A stretch of 64,000 bases of DNA from Photobacterium indicum (GTDB taxonomy: Bacteria > Pseudomonadota > Gammaproteobacteria > Enterobacterales > Vibrionaceae). The position numbers and the translations under genes were made by a program. Under the pieces are notes generated by a model, which saw only the letters and a program-made list of their open reading frames with translations, searched no databases and had not been told where the DNA came from. The stretch lies in contig NZ_PYOC01000016.1 of the NCBI RefSeq assembly GCF_003026215.1, positions 34,900-98,899 on the forward strand, in the 5' to 3' direction. Positions 14,865 through 24,163 of the stretch are shown here, piece after piece. Numbering within the stretch: the first letter of the stretch is position 1; the number at the start of each line of letters is the position of its first letter.

Positions 14865-17633
14865 ATGGCAACTATCCCAGAAAATCCACTCATCCTAATT
14901 GATGGATCATCTTATCTTTACCGTGCTTATCATGCCGCGCCTAATTTCACTAACTCTGACGGTGAGCCGACGGGTGCAGTATATGGCGTGGTAAACATGC
15001 TACGCAGTTTATTACGTCAATTTTCGACTGAACATATTGCAGTGATCTTCGATGCGAAAGGCAAAACATTCCGAGATGATATCTATCCGGAATATAAGGC
15101 AAATCGCCCACCGATGCCTGATGATCTTCGAGGTCAGATTGAACCATTGCATGCCGTGATCAAAGCTATGGGCTTACCGTTGATTGCGATTTCAGGTGTT
15201 GAAGCGGATGATGTGATCGGAACATTGGCAACGCAGGCATCAAAAGCGGGTATGCCAGTACTGATTAGTACTGGCGATAAAGATATGGCACAGCTGGTTG
15301 ATGAAAATGTCACGCTGATCAATACCATGACTGATGTGGTAATGGATCCTGCTGGGGTCGTGGAGAAGTTTGGGATCGGCCCTGAGTTGATTATCGACTA
15401 TCTTGCACTGATGGGAGATAAAGTTGATAACATTCCTGGAGTGCCAGGGGTCGGTGAAAAAACAGCAAAAGCATTGCTAACGGGTGTTGGTGGTCTTGAT
15501 GCTATTTATGACAATTTAGACGCGATTCCTGCACTTGGTTTTCGTGGTTCTAAAACCATGCCTAAAAAGTTGGCCGATAACAAAGAAGCGGCTTATATGT
15601 CGTATGAGCTTGCAACCATCAAATTGGATGTAGAGCTAGACAGTGCACCGCATGAACTGTTGAAGACTGAACCTGATACTGATGAGCTAACCAGTCTATT
15701 TGGTAAACTACAGTTCCGTCGTTGGTTATCTGAAATGCTAGACGGTAGCGACGGTAAAATCGTGGCTGACGAGAAAGCGTCAGAGCCTACAGAAAAGAAA
15801 GTGGTCGCTCCAACTATTGATCGCAGCGGTTACGAAACTATTCTCGATGAAGCAAGCTTTAATGCGTGGTTAGCGACGCTAACTGCAGCAGATGTTGTCG
15901 CTTTTGATACAGAGACTGACGGCCTTGATTACATGACGGCTAATTTAGTTGGTGTATCATTTGCTGTCGAAGAAGGGAAAGCGGCTTACGTGCCCGTTGC
16001 GCATGATTATCTTGATGCGCCGGAACAGCTTGATCGTGATTGGGTACTTGCTCAGCTAAAACCGTTACTTGAAGATCCCGCTCAAAATAAAGTCGGTCAA
16101 AACCTAAAATTTGATATGAGCATCTTGGCACGTTACGACATTAATATGCAGGGTATCAAATATGACACCATGCTTGAGTCATACGTGTTCAATAGTGTGG
16201 TTGGCCGCCATGATATGGATAGCCTAGCACTACGTTACCTAGAACATAAAAATATCAGTTTTGAAGAAGTTGCCGGTAAAGGTAAAAAGCAATTAACGTT
16301 TAATCAAATTGATTTAGATGTTGCTGGGCCTTATGCCGCTGAAGATGCTGATATTACGCTGCGCTTACATAATTTATTGAACGAAAAAGTTGAATCTGAT
16401 GAGCAGCTAAAGTCTGTATTTGAAGATATTGAAATGCCGCTGGTACCCGTATTATCTCGTATTGAACGTACTGGTGTATTAATTGACAGCATGCTATTGA
16501 GTGCCCAATCGACAGAAATTGCTGCGCGCCTTGATGAATTAGAAACCAAAGCGTACGAGATTGCAGAACAAGAGTTTAACTTAAGTTCGCCGAAGCAGCT
16601 GCAAGCTATCTTGTTTGAAAAGATGGGTTTACCCATTTTGAAAAAGACCCCGTCAGGTGCGCCTTCGACTAATGAAGAAGTACTTCAAGAACTGGCGTTA
16701 GATTACCCATTACCGAAGATACTTTTAGAATACCGTGGCTTAGCTAAGCTGAAATCCACCTATACTGATAAGTTACCTAAGATGGTGAATCCGTCGACTG
16801 GGCGAGTACATACTTCATACCATCAAGCGGTAACCGCAACGGGACGTTTATCTTCTAGCGATCCTAACTTACAGAATATTCCGGTCCGTAATGCTGAAGG
16901 GCGTCGTATTCGTCAGGCATTTATTGCCCCTACAGGCTATAAGATCCTTGCTGTCGATTACTCGCAAATCGAGTTACGAATTATGGCGCATTTATCGGGT
17001 GATAAAGCGTTATTAGAAGCCTTTAAACAAGGCAAAGATATTCACGCAGCAACCGCAGCAGAAATCCTAGGCTTACCGATTGAATCAGTTACCACTGAAC
17101 AACGTCGTCGTGCTAAAGCGATTAACTTTGGTTTGATTTATGGCATGAGTGCGTTTGGTCTTGCTAAGCAATTGGATATGGGACGTAATGAAGCACAAGA
17201 CTATATGAATGTGTATTTTGAACGTTACCCTGGCGTGTTGGAATATATGGAAAGCACCCGAATTCATGCGAGTGAGCAAGGGTATGTTGAAACCTTGTTT
17301 GGACGACGTTTGTACTTACCTGATATTAAATCTCGTAATGGTATACGTCGTAAAGCAGCAGAACGTGCAGCAATCAATGCGCCGATGCAAGGAACCGCTG
17401 CTGATATTATCAAACGTGCGATGGTATTGGTTGATGAGTGGGTTGAACAACAAGAAACAGGGCGTGTTCGTCTATTAATGCAAGTACATGACGAACTTGT
17501 CTTTGAAGTACAAGAATCTGAGTTGGACGCTGTCTCTGCTGATGTACGTCGCTTAATGGAACTAGCGGCTGAATTAGATGTACCTCTGATTGCAGATACT
17601 GGGTCTGGTGACAACTGGGATGAGGCGCACTAG
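14865..17633 (+). CDS. polA: DNA polymerase I
   Basis: A 922-residue family A polymerase used in Okazaki fragment processing and repair. Domains: 5'-3' exonuclease (LILIDGSSYLYRAYHA at the start; GVEADDVIGTLA, GDKDMAQLV), a 3'-5' proofreading domain with FDTETDGLDY (about 352) and a polymerase domain with SQIELRIMAHLSGD (motif A), RRRAKAINFGLIYGMSA (motif B) and QVHDELVFEV (motif C). All catalytic acidic residues of proofreading appear intact. Start at 14865 fits the family; an ATG 15 codons upstream is less likely. A 7-bp terminator follows. Confidence 0.98.
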   Translation: MATIPENPLILIDGSSYLYRAYHAAPNFTNSDGEPTGAVYGVVNMLRSLLRQFSTEHIAVIFDAKGKTFRDDIYPEYKANRPPMPDDLRGQIEPLHAVIKAMGLPLIAISGVEADDVIGTLATQASKAGMPVLISTGDKDMAQLVDENVTLINTMTDVVMDPAGVVEKFGIGPELIIDYLALMGDKVDNIPGVPGVGEKTAKALLTGVGGLDAIYDNLDAIPALGFRGSKTMPKKLADNKEAAYMSYELATIKLDVELDSAPHELLKTEPDTDELTSLFGKLQFRRWLSEMLDGSDGKIVADEKASEPTEKKVVAPTIDRSGYETILDEASFNAWLATLTAADVVAFDTETDGLDYMTANLVGVSFAVEEGKAAYVPVAHDYLDAPEQLDRDWVLAQLKPLLEDPAQNKVGQNLKFDMSILARYDINMQGIKYDTMLESYVFNSVVGRHDMDSLALRYLEHKNISFEEVAGKGKKQLTFNQIDLDVAGPYAAEDADITLRLHNLLNEKVESDEQLKSVFEDIEMPLVPVLSRIERTGVLIDSMLLSAQSTEIAARLDELETKAYEIAEQEFNLSSPKQLQAILFEKMGLPILKKTPSGAPSTNEEVLQELALDYPLPKILLEYRGLAKLKSTYTDKLPKMVNPSTGRVHTSYHQAVTATGRLSSSDPNLQNIPVRNAEGRRIRQAFIAPTGYKILAVDYSQIELRIMAHLSGDKALLEAFKQGKDIHAATAAEILGLPIESVTTEQRRRAKAINFGLIYGMSAFGLAKQLDMGRNEAQDYMNVYFERYPGVLEYMESTRIHASEQGYVETLFGRRLYLPDIKSRNGIRRKAAERAAINAPMQGTAADIIKRAMVLVDEWVEQQETGRVRLLMQVHDELVFEVQESELDAVSADVRRLMELAAELDVPLIADTGSGDNWDEAH

Positions 17634-17670
17634 CGTTTTTAATCCCTTTTAATCATGATACAAAAATGAG

Positions 17671-17697
17671 AGTCAGCCTAGTGCTGGCTTTTTTTTT
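17671..17697 (+). terminator. Terminator after polA
   Basis: AGTCAGC pairs with GCTGGCT (one T-G) around CTAGT, followed by nine or more T. Confidence 0.85.
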
Positions 17698-17810
17698 AAT
17701 GATTAATTAATCGTAATTAAAAATCATTATTAAAATTTAGTTACCAGTTTATGAAAAAAAACTACAACTTTCACTTTTCTTATCTGCTCAATTGATATAC
17801 AGTTAATGAC

Positions 17811-17912
17811 GTAGGGTACAGAGGTAAGATGTTCTATCTTTCAGACCTTTTGTTTCACGTTATTGGATTTGGCTGATTCAGCCGCCCTGGTCGATTGACC
17901 AGGGCGTTTTTT
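17811..17912 (+). ncRNA. spf: Spot 42 RNA
   Basis: The sequence from GTAGGGTACAGAGGTAAGAT onward is nearly identical to E. coli Spot 42 through the first 40 bases and the GGATTTGGCTGA region, and ends in CGCCCTGGTC/GACCAGGGCG plus a T run. About 102 nt. It sits directly downstream of polA, the conserved locus. In the family it is repressed by CRP-cAMP and represses secondary carbon-metabolism mRNAs with Hfq. Confidence 0.97.
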
Positions 17913-18193
17913 CTTCTAAGCTACTATAAACCCCATACCTTGTTTCTCATCTTTTTAAATATCCTCACATTACTATTCTGCTGGCTGTTGTTTCTTTTTC
18001 TGTATTTAGCATCTGTACTAAAAATAATCGAATGATTAAAAATGAGTTATTATTTGCTCTAATTGTTAAAATTGTTTTTTAAATTAATGCATTAGATGGG
18101 AAGAATAACAATGGTTTTTATTTCGACAAATTGTTACATATCTATTTTAGAGTAATTACTTTAAAAAAGATTTAGAGCAGGTATAATGAGCAC

Positions 18194-18292
18194 AGCTTCT
18201 TGTTCATATTTGTTATTGTTTACGGGCGTTATGCCAATGAACTTGTACATTCATGAAATAACCATCCTTTTTATTGAGGATGGTTTTTTTTT
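18194..18292 (+). ncRNA. Candidate small RNA 1 between spf and engB
   Basis: A TATAAT box (18182-18187) with a poor -35 is followed about 75 bp later by a strong terminator: AACCATCC (18260-18267), a 10-base loop, GGATGGTT and nine T. No convincing open frame lies between. The resulting RNA would be about 95 nt. A Vibrionaceae sRNA called VSsrna24 has been reported downstream of spf; either this element or the one near 18557 may be its relative. Confidence 0.5.
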
Positions 18293-18401
18293 GCCTGTTT
18301 GTTCGTATTGTAATTAAATTCCGAAATAAATACGTATACGTGATATTAACTATACTTAATTCTTATTAAGAATAATGATTGAGTGAAGTCTATAATATAG
18401 A

Positions 18402-18582
18402 GAGAATACGGGGAAAGGACGTTACTGGTGTCAGTTATTACGTTTATATCAGTGGTGAAAAAACGCACAAAATGTGGATAAAGAACTTGCGTTGAGTTAG
18501 GAAATCATTGATGCTTTCTGGATAAATATAAAAAAGCTCCTATTTCTCTCCCGTTGCCCCACCAGAAGGTGGGGAATTTTTA
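18402..18582 (+). ncRNA. Candidate small RNA 2 between spf and engB
   Basis: A TATAAT at 18391-18396 and a terminator-like hairpin CCCCACC-AGAA-GGTGGGG (18557-18574) followed by AATTTTT bracket about 180 nt without a credible gene. The hairpin reads correctly only on the plus strand, whereas engB beyond it is on the minus strand, so it is unlikely to serve engB. The 3' end lies about 660 nt after spf, close to the spacing I recall for VSsrna24. The 5' end is a guess. Confidence 0.45.
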
Positions 18583-18644
18583 TGGCCCCTTCCTTAGAGC
18601 CATAAACAGACGTCGTGCTCTATTAACGAGTGATATTTACTCGA

Positions 18645-19331
18645 TTAATCATCGCTTTTATCTGATAACGTTTCACCAGTGTATGTCTCACCATTTTCAG
18701 CAGCGGCAAGCATCAGTTGGCGCTCTAGTTCTGGTCCAAACCATGTATCTAGTTTACGACGAACTTGATCAAGCCCAATGCCCTTCAATGAAGAAAACAG
18801 TTCAATTTGTACATCACCACCAAAAGACTTTGATGACTCACGTACTTTTAGTAATTGTGCTTTACGTGCGCCGCTTTTCATTTTGTCGGCTTTCGTTAAG
18901 AGCACTAATACTGGAAGGCGGCTTTCGATCGCCCAAAAAATCATTTGTTGGTCGAGATCTTTCATTGGGTGGCGGATATCCATTAATACCACCAAGCCTT
19001 TTAGGCACTCACGTTTTTGTAGGTATTCACCTAACGCTTTCTGCCATTTAATCTTCAGTTCTAGTGGCACTTGAGCAAAACCATAACCTGGTAAATCGAT
19101 TAGGTTACAACCTTGAGTCACTTCGAACATGTTAATTAATTGTGTACGACCTGGTGTTTTAGAGGTACGCGCTAGACCTTTTTGATCTGTAATGCGGTTA
19201 AGTGCACTTGACTTACCTGCATTGGAGCGGCCAGCAAATGCGATCTCAACGCCTGTGTCTTGTGGCAAGTGACGAATATCAGGTGCACTTGTGATGAATC
19301 CGGTATTTCTGTAGTTGAGAGGTTGATTCAC
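18645..19331 (-). CDS. engB: Ribosome biogenesis GTPase EngB (YihA/YsxC)
   Basis: A 228-residue TRAFAC GTPase required for 50S subunit assembly. G1 is GRSNAGKSS, G3 DLPGYG, G4 TKAD, and the SAPDIRHLP lead-in is typical. The GTG at 19331 is chosen: GGAG lies seven bases upstream, and the protein then begins MNQPLNYR, matching homologues; the longer ATG frame to 19400 adds 23 unlikely residues. Its promoter region is shared with the divergent cytochrome c4 gene. Confidence 0.96.
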   Translation of the reverse strand: MNQPLNYRNTGFITSAPDIRHLPQDTGVEIAFAGRSNAGKSSALNRITDQKGLARTSKTPGRTQLINMFEVTQGCNLIDLPGYGFAQVPLELKIKWQKALGEYLQKRECLKGLVVLMDIRHPMKDLDQQMIFWAIESRLPVLVLLTKADKMKSGARKAQLLKVRESSKSFGGDVQIELFSSLKGIGLDQVRRKLDTWFGPELERQLMLAAAENGETYTGETLSDKSDD

Positions 19332-19489
19332 TGTTAACTCCGTCAAGTCTTCATGTAGTAGACTGATTACTTTTATGTAAAATTGTGTAAAATGTACCAA
19401 AACCGTGCTTGGTTTGTGGTCGCATTGTATACCATGTAACTGAGCATTACTTGTGGTACTGGAAGCTCTATAATTATAAACGGAATGTC

Positions 19490-20107
19490 ATGAAGAAATT
19501 AGCACTTATATTGGCTCTTCTTGCCAGTTGCTCAGTCTGGGCTCAAGGAGACGCAGAAGCTGGAAAAGCAAAAGCTGCAACATGCGCAGCTTGCCATGGC
19601 GCAGATGGTAATAGCATTATGGCGCAATATCCTAAAATTGCAGGACAACACCCTGGTTATATCGAAAAACAACTTAAAGAATTTAAGTTAGCAATGACCA
19701 CAGGTGGCACACAAGGACGTAATGATCCTGTTATGGGAGGCATGGTAATGGCATTGTCTGAAGAAGATATGTCTGACCTTGCTGCTTATTTCTCTTCATT
19801 ACCTATCTCTGAAAACGTTACGCCAGAATCTTCAATTGAAGTGGGTAAGCAGTTGTATAACGTAGGTGATGCCGAACGCGGTATTGCTTCATGTACTGCT
19901 TGTCATGGCCCCCGAGGTAACGGTACTAGCTTATCAGGATTCCCTAAAATCTCTGGTCAAAATGCTGAGTACATTAAGTTACAGTTAGAGAAGTTCCGCT
20001 CTGCTCAGCGTAACAACGACATGAACTCGATGATGCGTTCAGTTGCGGCAAAACTATCAGATGACGAAATCACTTCATTATCTCAATATGTTGGTGGTTT
20101 ACACTAA
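19490..20107 (+). CDS. Diheme cytochrome c4
   Basis: A 205-residue periplasmic protein with signal peptide (MKKLALILALLASCSVWAQ) and two c-type haem sites, CAACH (about 36-40) and CTACH (about 137-141), one in each of two homologous cytochrome domains. Axial methionines are likely in the PVMGGMVMAL and NDMNSMMRSVA segments. Cytochromes c4 carry electrons from the bc1 complex to terminal oxidases. The ATG at 19490 follows CGGAATG; the upstream frame lacks a signal peptide. Being next to engB and polA is conserved in Vibrionaceae. Confidence 0.95.
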   Translation: MKKLALILALLASCSVWAQGDAEAGKAKAATCAACHGADGNSIMAQYPKIAGQHPGYIEKQLKEFKLAMTTGGTQGRNDPVMGGMVMALSEEDMSDLAAYFSSLPISENVTPESSIEVGKQLYNVGDAERGIASCTACHGPRGNGTSLSGFPKISGQNAEYIKLQLEKFRSAQRNNDMNSMMRSVAAKLSDDEITSLSQYVGGLH

Positions 20108-20133
20108 GTACTCGTATTCCAGTATTGGTCAAT

Positions 20134-20157
20134 GAAAGGCAGCTTCGGCTGCCTTTT
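20134..20157 (+). terminator. Terminator after cytochrome c4
   Basis: AAAGGCAGC-TTCG-GCTGCCTTTTT: a 9-bp stem with a UUCG tetraloop and T run. Confidence 0.95.
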
Positions 20158-20437
20158 TCTTTTATAGCGTCTTTATAGAGGTAAATTACGTAGACTACAT
20201 ATGTAGAAACTGCAAGTTAGTAACGAAAATTCACTATTTTAAGTGCTTAAATCGTAGAACACTGAGAAGCGTGTGCGAGATCCGCTATGCGTGATAGCCC
20301 ATCTAGATGATAAAGACGGTGGGTTTGAATGACTATTTCAAAAGTATCAGGCAGTTAGTTATATTGAAATAATATTACAAAAAAATGCTAAGAGCTGCCT
20401 TGTTGAATGAATCCTGAATGGGCGTAAAGTATACCTT

Positions 20438-20895
20438 GTCGACAGGGAATACGACGAAGGATTGGGAAGCGCCAGGATGGCATGAGCATGATGCTCGAAG
20501 GATACACAGGATGTCTGGCGAGGAAGCCGGGTAGTTCGCAAGATGCGTAGGATTGTCATGGTTGACACTTACGGAAAAGATTTCTGTTGATACACAACAG
20601 AAAATAGGTGCATGAAGGATTGTGTGCCCACATGGATGGTGACATTGGTTATTAGGAAGATAACGTGCTTAATGGATAGCCAGTTCAGGATGAACTGTTT
20701 TAACATGGATTGTAGCAAGGAAGACGAAAATTCATCAGGATGATGAAGAACAACAACGTCTTGCAAGGAAAGCACAAATAACAAACGGATTATTGTCTAA
20801 CCAGATCTTTACAGCTGGTTATGGGCAGACTAGACAGGATTTAGCCATATTATGGCAACCTTATAGAGCGACAGGTTTATACCTGTCGCTTTTTT
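20438..20895 (+). ncRNA. csrB: CsrB-type CsrA-sequestering small RNA
   Basis: About 458 nt containing 20 GGA motifs, many as AGGA or CAGGAT in hairpin loops (for example GTTCAGGATGAAC and CATCAGGATGATG), the binding sites for CsrA. The 5' end GTCGACAGGGA is identical to that of E. coli CsrB; a TATACC box lies just upstream. It ends in AGCGACAGGT-TTAT-ACCTGTCGCT plus a T run (20867-20895). CsrB RNAs titrate CsrA and in vibrios are driven by VarS/VarA (BarA/UvrY). No long open frame occurs on the plus strand. Confidence 0.93.
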
Positions 20896-21492
20896 CTTTA
20901 TTAGCTTTCTGTTATGTTTCGCCTTCATTTTTCGATGGCTAAGCAATGCAGACATTTCTGCTATGCAATGACCTCTCGGTCAGTGAAATTAAAAATCATT
21001 TATAATCAACATGAAACTGTCTAAACAATGACGGCTATTCTTATTGTTATTAGCACGTAGTGTTTCTTTTTCGACGTACTGATAAAGCCAGAAGCCGATA
21101 GATTGGTATTCGGTTATCCCCCTGATCTTACATTCTCCATAATGTTGGTCGATATAGGGTATAATGTGCCGATATATGACTCATATTTTGCTCATGAACC
21201 TAAAGTATTAGTAAGGCATGAAGCTTTACTATTGGTACGGAAGCGATTGAACATTTTATACGCCTGCAAAGGAATGGGGGCTGCTACTTAGCATAATACA
21301 CACTAGCAGAAAGCTAGAATGAATGACTAAGCTGGCAATAGATGCAGATGCCTTTGCGCAATAGCATTACAAATACGATCCAACTTACATGCACTTTTTC
21401 AGCCAAAATACCGTTTATTCTTTAGTAAACAGTAATGGCTCGGAAGTTGATTTTGTTGGTAATGATGTGATTTTGCTGAGGAAGACCCAGTA
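20896..21492. other. Intergenic stretch between csrB and yihI
   Basis: About 600 bp with no gene I can support. A 62-codon frame on the plus strand (21103-21291, beginning MVFGYPPDL) has no clear ribosome site or recognised homology. The last part must contain the yihI promoter and leader. The base composition is AT-rich, and I see no strong terminator or repeat. Confidence 0.5.
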
Positions 21493-22035
21493 ATGACCCG
21501 TAAAAAAAGAAGTCGCAGTGTAGGATCAGAAGGTCCTGCAGTGTACCGCGAGAAATCAACAACACAGGTTGATGTTGAAGCACGCAAAAGCCAGAAAGAT
21601 AAAAAACGTAAAGGTTTGAAGTCTGGTAACCGTAACGCAGAAGCTTTGGATCCAAAGCATTACGCGAACGGTCAAAAGAAAGACCCACGTTTAGGCAGTA
21701 AGAAACCGATCCCATTAGTGGTTGAGAAAAAACCAACTACCAAGAAAGAGCGTCGCTTAAGCGCCGAACAAGAATTGGATATGTTGGAAAATGACGCACA
21801 ACTAATGGTGTTATTAGATCGTATTGAAGCGGGCGAGAAGCTAGGTGCTGGTTTACAGAAGCAAGTGGATCAAAAGCTAGACCGTATCGAGCATCTAATG
21901 GGCCGTTTAGGCTTACTTGAAGTTGAAGAGCCAGAAGTCACCGAAGAAGCACCTGTACGTAAAGGCGCTAAAACCGATGAAGATTTACTTGATCAGTTTG
22001 AAAATATGGATCTAGATTCTTTCGGTAAGGAGTAA
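21493..22035 (+). CDS. yihI: Der GTPase-activating protein YihI
   Basis: A 180-residue hydrophilic protein that in E. coli stimulates the GTPase of Der (EngA) and so modulates 50S assembly. The N-terminal half is very basic (MTRKKRSRS; KDKKRKGLKSGNRN near 36-49), and the C-terminal half is acidic and helical (LSAEQELDMLENDAQLMVLL). Both halves match the family. AGGAAGA precedes the ATG. It is followed at three bases by a DUF2489 gene and then hemN, the conserved vibrio order, and sits near engB, another ribosome-assembly GTPase. Confidence 0.94.
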   Translation: MTRKKRSRSVGSEGPAVYREKSTTQVDVEARKSQKDKKRKGLKSGNRNAEALDPKHYANGQKKDPRLGSKKPIPLVVEKKPTTKKERRLSAEQELDMLENDAQLMVLLDRIEAGEKLGAGLQKQVDQKLDRIEHLMGRLGLLEVEEPEVTEEAPVRKGAKTDEDLLDQFENMDLDSFGKE

Positions 22036-22038
22036 CCG

Positions 22039-22518
22039 TTGCAGGATATGACGCTTTGGTTAGGCTTGGGCGGCAGTATTATTGTCGCGCTAGCTATATA
22101 TGCTGGCTATTTGTTGTTTAAGGTATATCAGCAACATCAACACCATAAAGCTTTCTTGAAGCGTGCTGCGCTTCAGCAAGCAGAGCAAATAAAAACGCGT
22201 AATACCAATATTATGGATAGCGTATTTATTATTGCTGATGCCGGAAAACAAGAACAATGTGACATGTCAGAAGTAACCATTCGTTTATATAAACTGATGG
22301 AAGTATTACAAGCTGAACAACACATTGATTTTGCCAGCAAGTTCCCAGCGATGTTTGAGCTTTATCATGTTGTAAAAGACATGCCACGTGGTGATGCCCG
22401 TAATATGATTCAAAAGAAAGAGCGAATGAAGCTCGATCTAGAACGTATGAAAGCAGAAGCACGACTACAAGATACAATTAAGTTAGAGCTCGACGATATC
22501 CTGTTAATGAAACCATAA
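22039..22518 (+). CDS. DUF2489 family membrane-anchored protein
   Basis: A 159-residue protein with one N-terminal membrane helix (WLGLGGSIIVALAIYAGYLL, near 7-26) and a charged, helical cytoplasmic part with a likely coiled-coil C-terminal third (KKERMKLDLERMKAEARLQD). The family is DUF2489, of unknown function, usually found between yihI and hemN. The start appears to be TTG at 22039, six bases after TAAGGAG, which overlaps the end of yihI; the ATG at 22048 is too far from it. Coupled translation with yihI is likely. Confidence 0.85.
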   Translation: MQDMTLWLGLGGSIIVALAIYAGYLLFKVYQQHQHHKAFLKRAALQQAEQIKTRNTNIMDSVFIIADAGKQEQCDMSEVTIRLYKLMEVLQAEQHIDFASKFPAMFELYHVVKDMPRGDARNMIQKKERMKLDLERMKAEARLQDTIKLELDDILLMKP

Positions 22519-22679
22519 TGGGTGGCCAGCCTACCTATTATTGAGTACTCACCATCTAGGTCATTTGATCTAGGTGGTATTTTCCTCGCCCAAGAACTAG
22601 TAAGTGTTCTACATCTTTCTTGAGTGTGGCACACTAATCATCGAATTTATTCCCCCCCTACAAATAGTGGAAGTACGTC

Positions 22680-24053
22680 ATGTCAAATGAGCAGATTATT
22701 TGGGATCAAGCACTGATAGAAAAGTATAACTACTCAGGTCCTCGTTATACTTCTTATCCAACCGCTCTTGAATTTCATGAAGCCTTTACTCCTGCAGAAT
22801 TTGATATGGCTTGTGCGCAGTATCCAGACCGCAAGCTTTCGCTTTATATTCATATCCCGTTCTGTCATAAGCTTTGTTATTACTGTGGTTGTAATAAGAT
22901 TATTACCCGCCATCAACATAAGGCAGATCAATACCTTGATGCTTTAGAGCAAGAGATACGTCAACGTGCCTCTCTGTTAGGTGATCGCCAAGTAAGCCAG
23001 TTGCATTGGGGTGGCGGAACACCAACGTTCTTAACTAAGAAGCAAGCTAGCCGTTTGATGGCACTGTTACGTGACCAGTTTTCATTTGATGCTGATGCTG
23101 AAATTAGTATTGAAGTAGACCCGCGTGAAATTGAATTGGATATGCTTGATCACTTACGTGGCGAAGGTTTCAACCGTTTAAGCATTGGCGTTCAAGATTT
23201 TAATAAAGAAGTGCAAAAGCTGGTTAACCGCGAGCAAGATGAAGAATTCATTGTTGCTATGGTGCAGCGCGCTAAAGATTTGGGTTTTCGTTCGACGAAT
23301 CTTGATTTGATTTATGGTTTGCCGAAACAGAACCGTGAACTATTTGCCGAGACATTACAGCAAGTACTGAAGATGAAGCCTGGGCGCTTATCGGTATTTA
23401 ATTACGCACACATGCCAAGTTTATTTGCTGCTCAACGTAAAATTAAAGATGACCAGCTGCCATCAGCGAATGAGAAGTTAGGTATTCTACAAGATACCAT
23501 TGCCACGTTAACGGGTGCTGGTTATCAGTTTATTGGTATGGATCACTTTGCTCTACCTGATGATGAGTTAGCTGTTGCTCAGCGTAATGGTGTTCTTCAC
23601 CGTAATTTCCAAGGTTATGCGACACAAGGCGATTGTGATTTATTAGGTATGGGTGTTTCAGCAATCTCAATGATTGGTGACTGTTATGCTCAAAACCAGA
23701 AAGAGTTGAAAACCTATTATTCGAATGTACAAGAAAAGCGCCAAGCACTGTGGAAAGGGGTATCTCTTGATGCCGATGATTTGTTGCGCCGCGAAGTGAT
23801 TAAAGCGTTAATTTGTAATTTTCAGCTTGATATGAATGATATTGAGCAGCGATTCAATTTAACGTTTAATGAATACTTTGCTGAAGATCTCGGTTTGCTT
23901 AAAACCTTTATCAACGATGAATTGGTCACCATTGATGGTCAGTTTATTCATGTTGAGCTGAAAGGACGTTTGCTGATCCGTAATATCTGTATGTGCTTTG
24001 ATAAGTACTTGCGTGACCGAGCCCGTCAGCAGCAATTCTCTCGCGTTATCTAA
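22680..24053 (+). CDS. hemN: Oxygen-independent coproporphyrinogen III oxidase
   Basis: A 457-residue radical SAM enzyme that decarboxylates coproporphyrinogen III to protoporphyrinogen IX without oxygen. The iron-sulphur motif is CHKLCYYCGC (about 61-70), preceded by YIHIPF; GGGTPTFL (about 112-119) contributes to SAM binding. The N-terminal NYSGPRYTSYPTA segment is specific for true HemN rather than HemW. Length equals E. coli HemN (457). It supports anaerobic haem synthesis. It has its own leader region (22519-22679) and ends in a strong bidirectional terminator. Confidence 0.98.
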   Translation: MSNEQIIWDQALIEKYNYSGPRYTSYPTALEFHEAFTPAEFDMACAQYPDRKLSLYIHIPFCHKLCYYCGCNKIITRHQHKADQYLDALEQEIRQRASLLGDRQVSQLHWGGGTPTFLTKKQASRLMALLRDQFSFDADAEISIEVDPREIELDMLDHLRGEGFNRLSIGVQDFNKEVQKLVNREQDEEFIVAMVQRAKDLGFRSTNLDLIYGLPKQNRELFAETLQQVLKMKPGRLSVFNYAHMPSLFAAQRKIKDDQLPSANEKLGILQDTIATLTGAGYQFIGMDHFALPDDELAVAQRNGVLHRNFQGYATQGDCDLLGMGVSAISMIGDCYAQNQKELKTYYSNVQEKRQALWKGVSLDADDLLRREVIKALICNFQLDMNDIEQRFNLTFNEYFAEDLGLLKTFINDELVTIDGQFIHVELKGRLLIRNICMCFDKYLRDRARQQQFSRVI

Positions 24054-24066
24054 TATAGCTTAATGC

Positions 24067-24127
24067 TAAAAAAAGCCCTCATACTCAAAGTTAATGATCA
24101 GCATTAATTTTGAGTATGAGGGCTTTT
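24067..24127. terminator. Bidirectional terminator between hemN and add
   Basis: A very long stem: AAAAAAGCCCTCATACTCAA at left pairs with TTGAGTATGAGGGCTTTTTT at right, with further pairing inside (TTAATG/CATTAA). A and T runs on both sides fit use by both convergent genes. Confidence 0.95.
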
Positions 24128-24163
24128 TTAATGGTGAAGTTTACCTTTACCATTAATGAAGGA

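Noticed and set aside
18554..19051. 165-codon plus-strand frame
   Set aside because: It is antisense to engB, whose GTPase motifs are complete, and has no homology I recognise.
20359..20784. Two minus-strand frames of about 70 codons
   Set aside because: They are antisense to csrB, lack ribosome sites, and arise from the repeated GGA-rich hairpins.
21422..21736. 104-codon minus-strand frame
   Set aside because: It is antisense to the start of yihI and has no family features.
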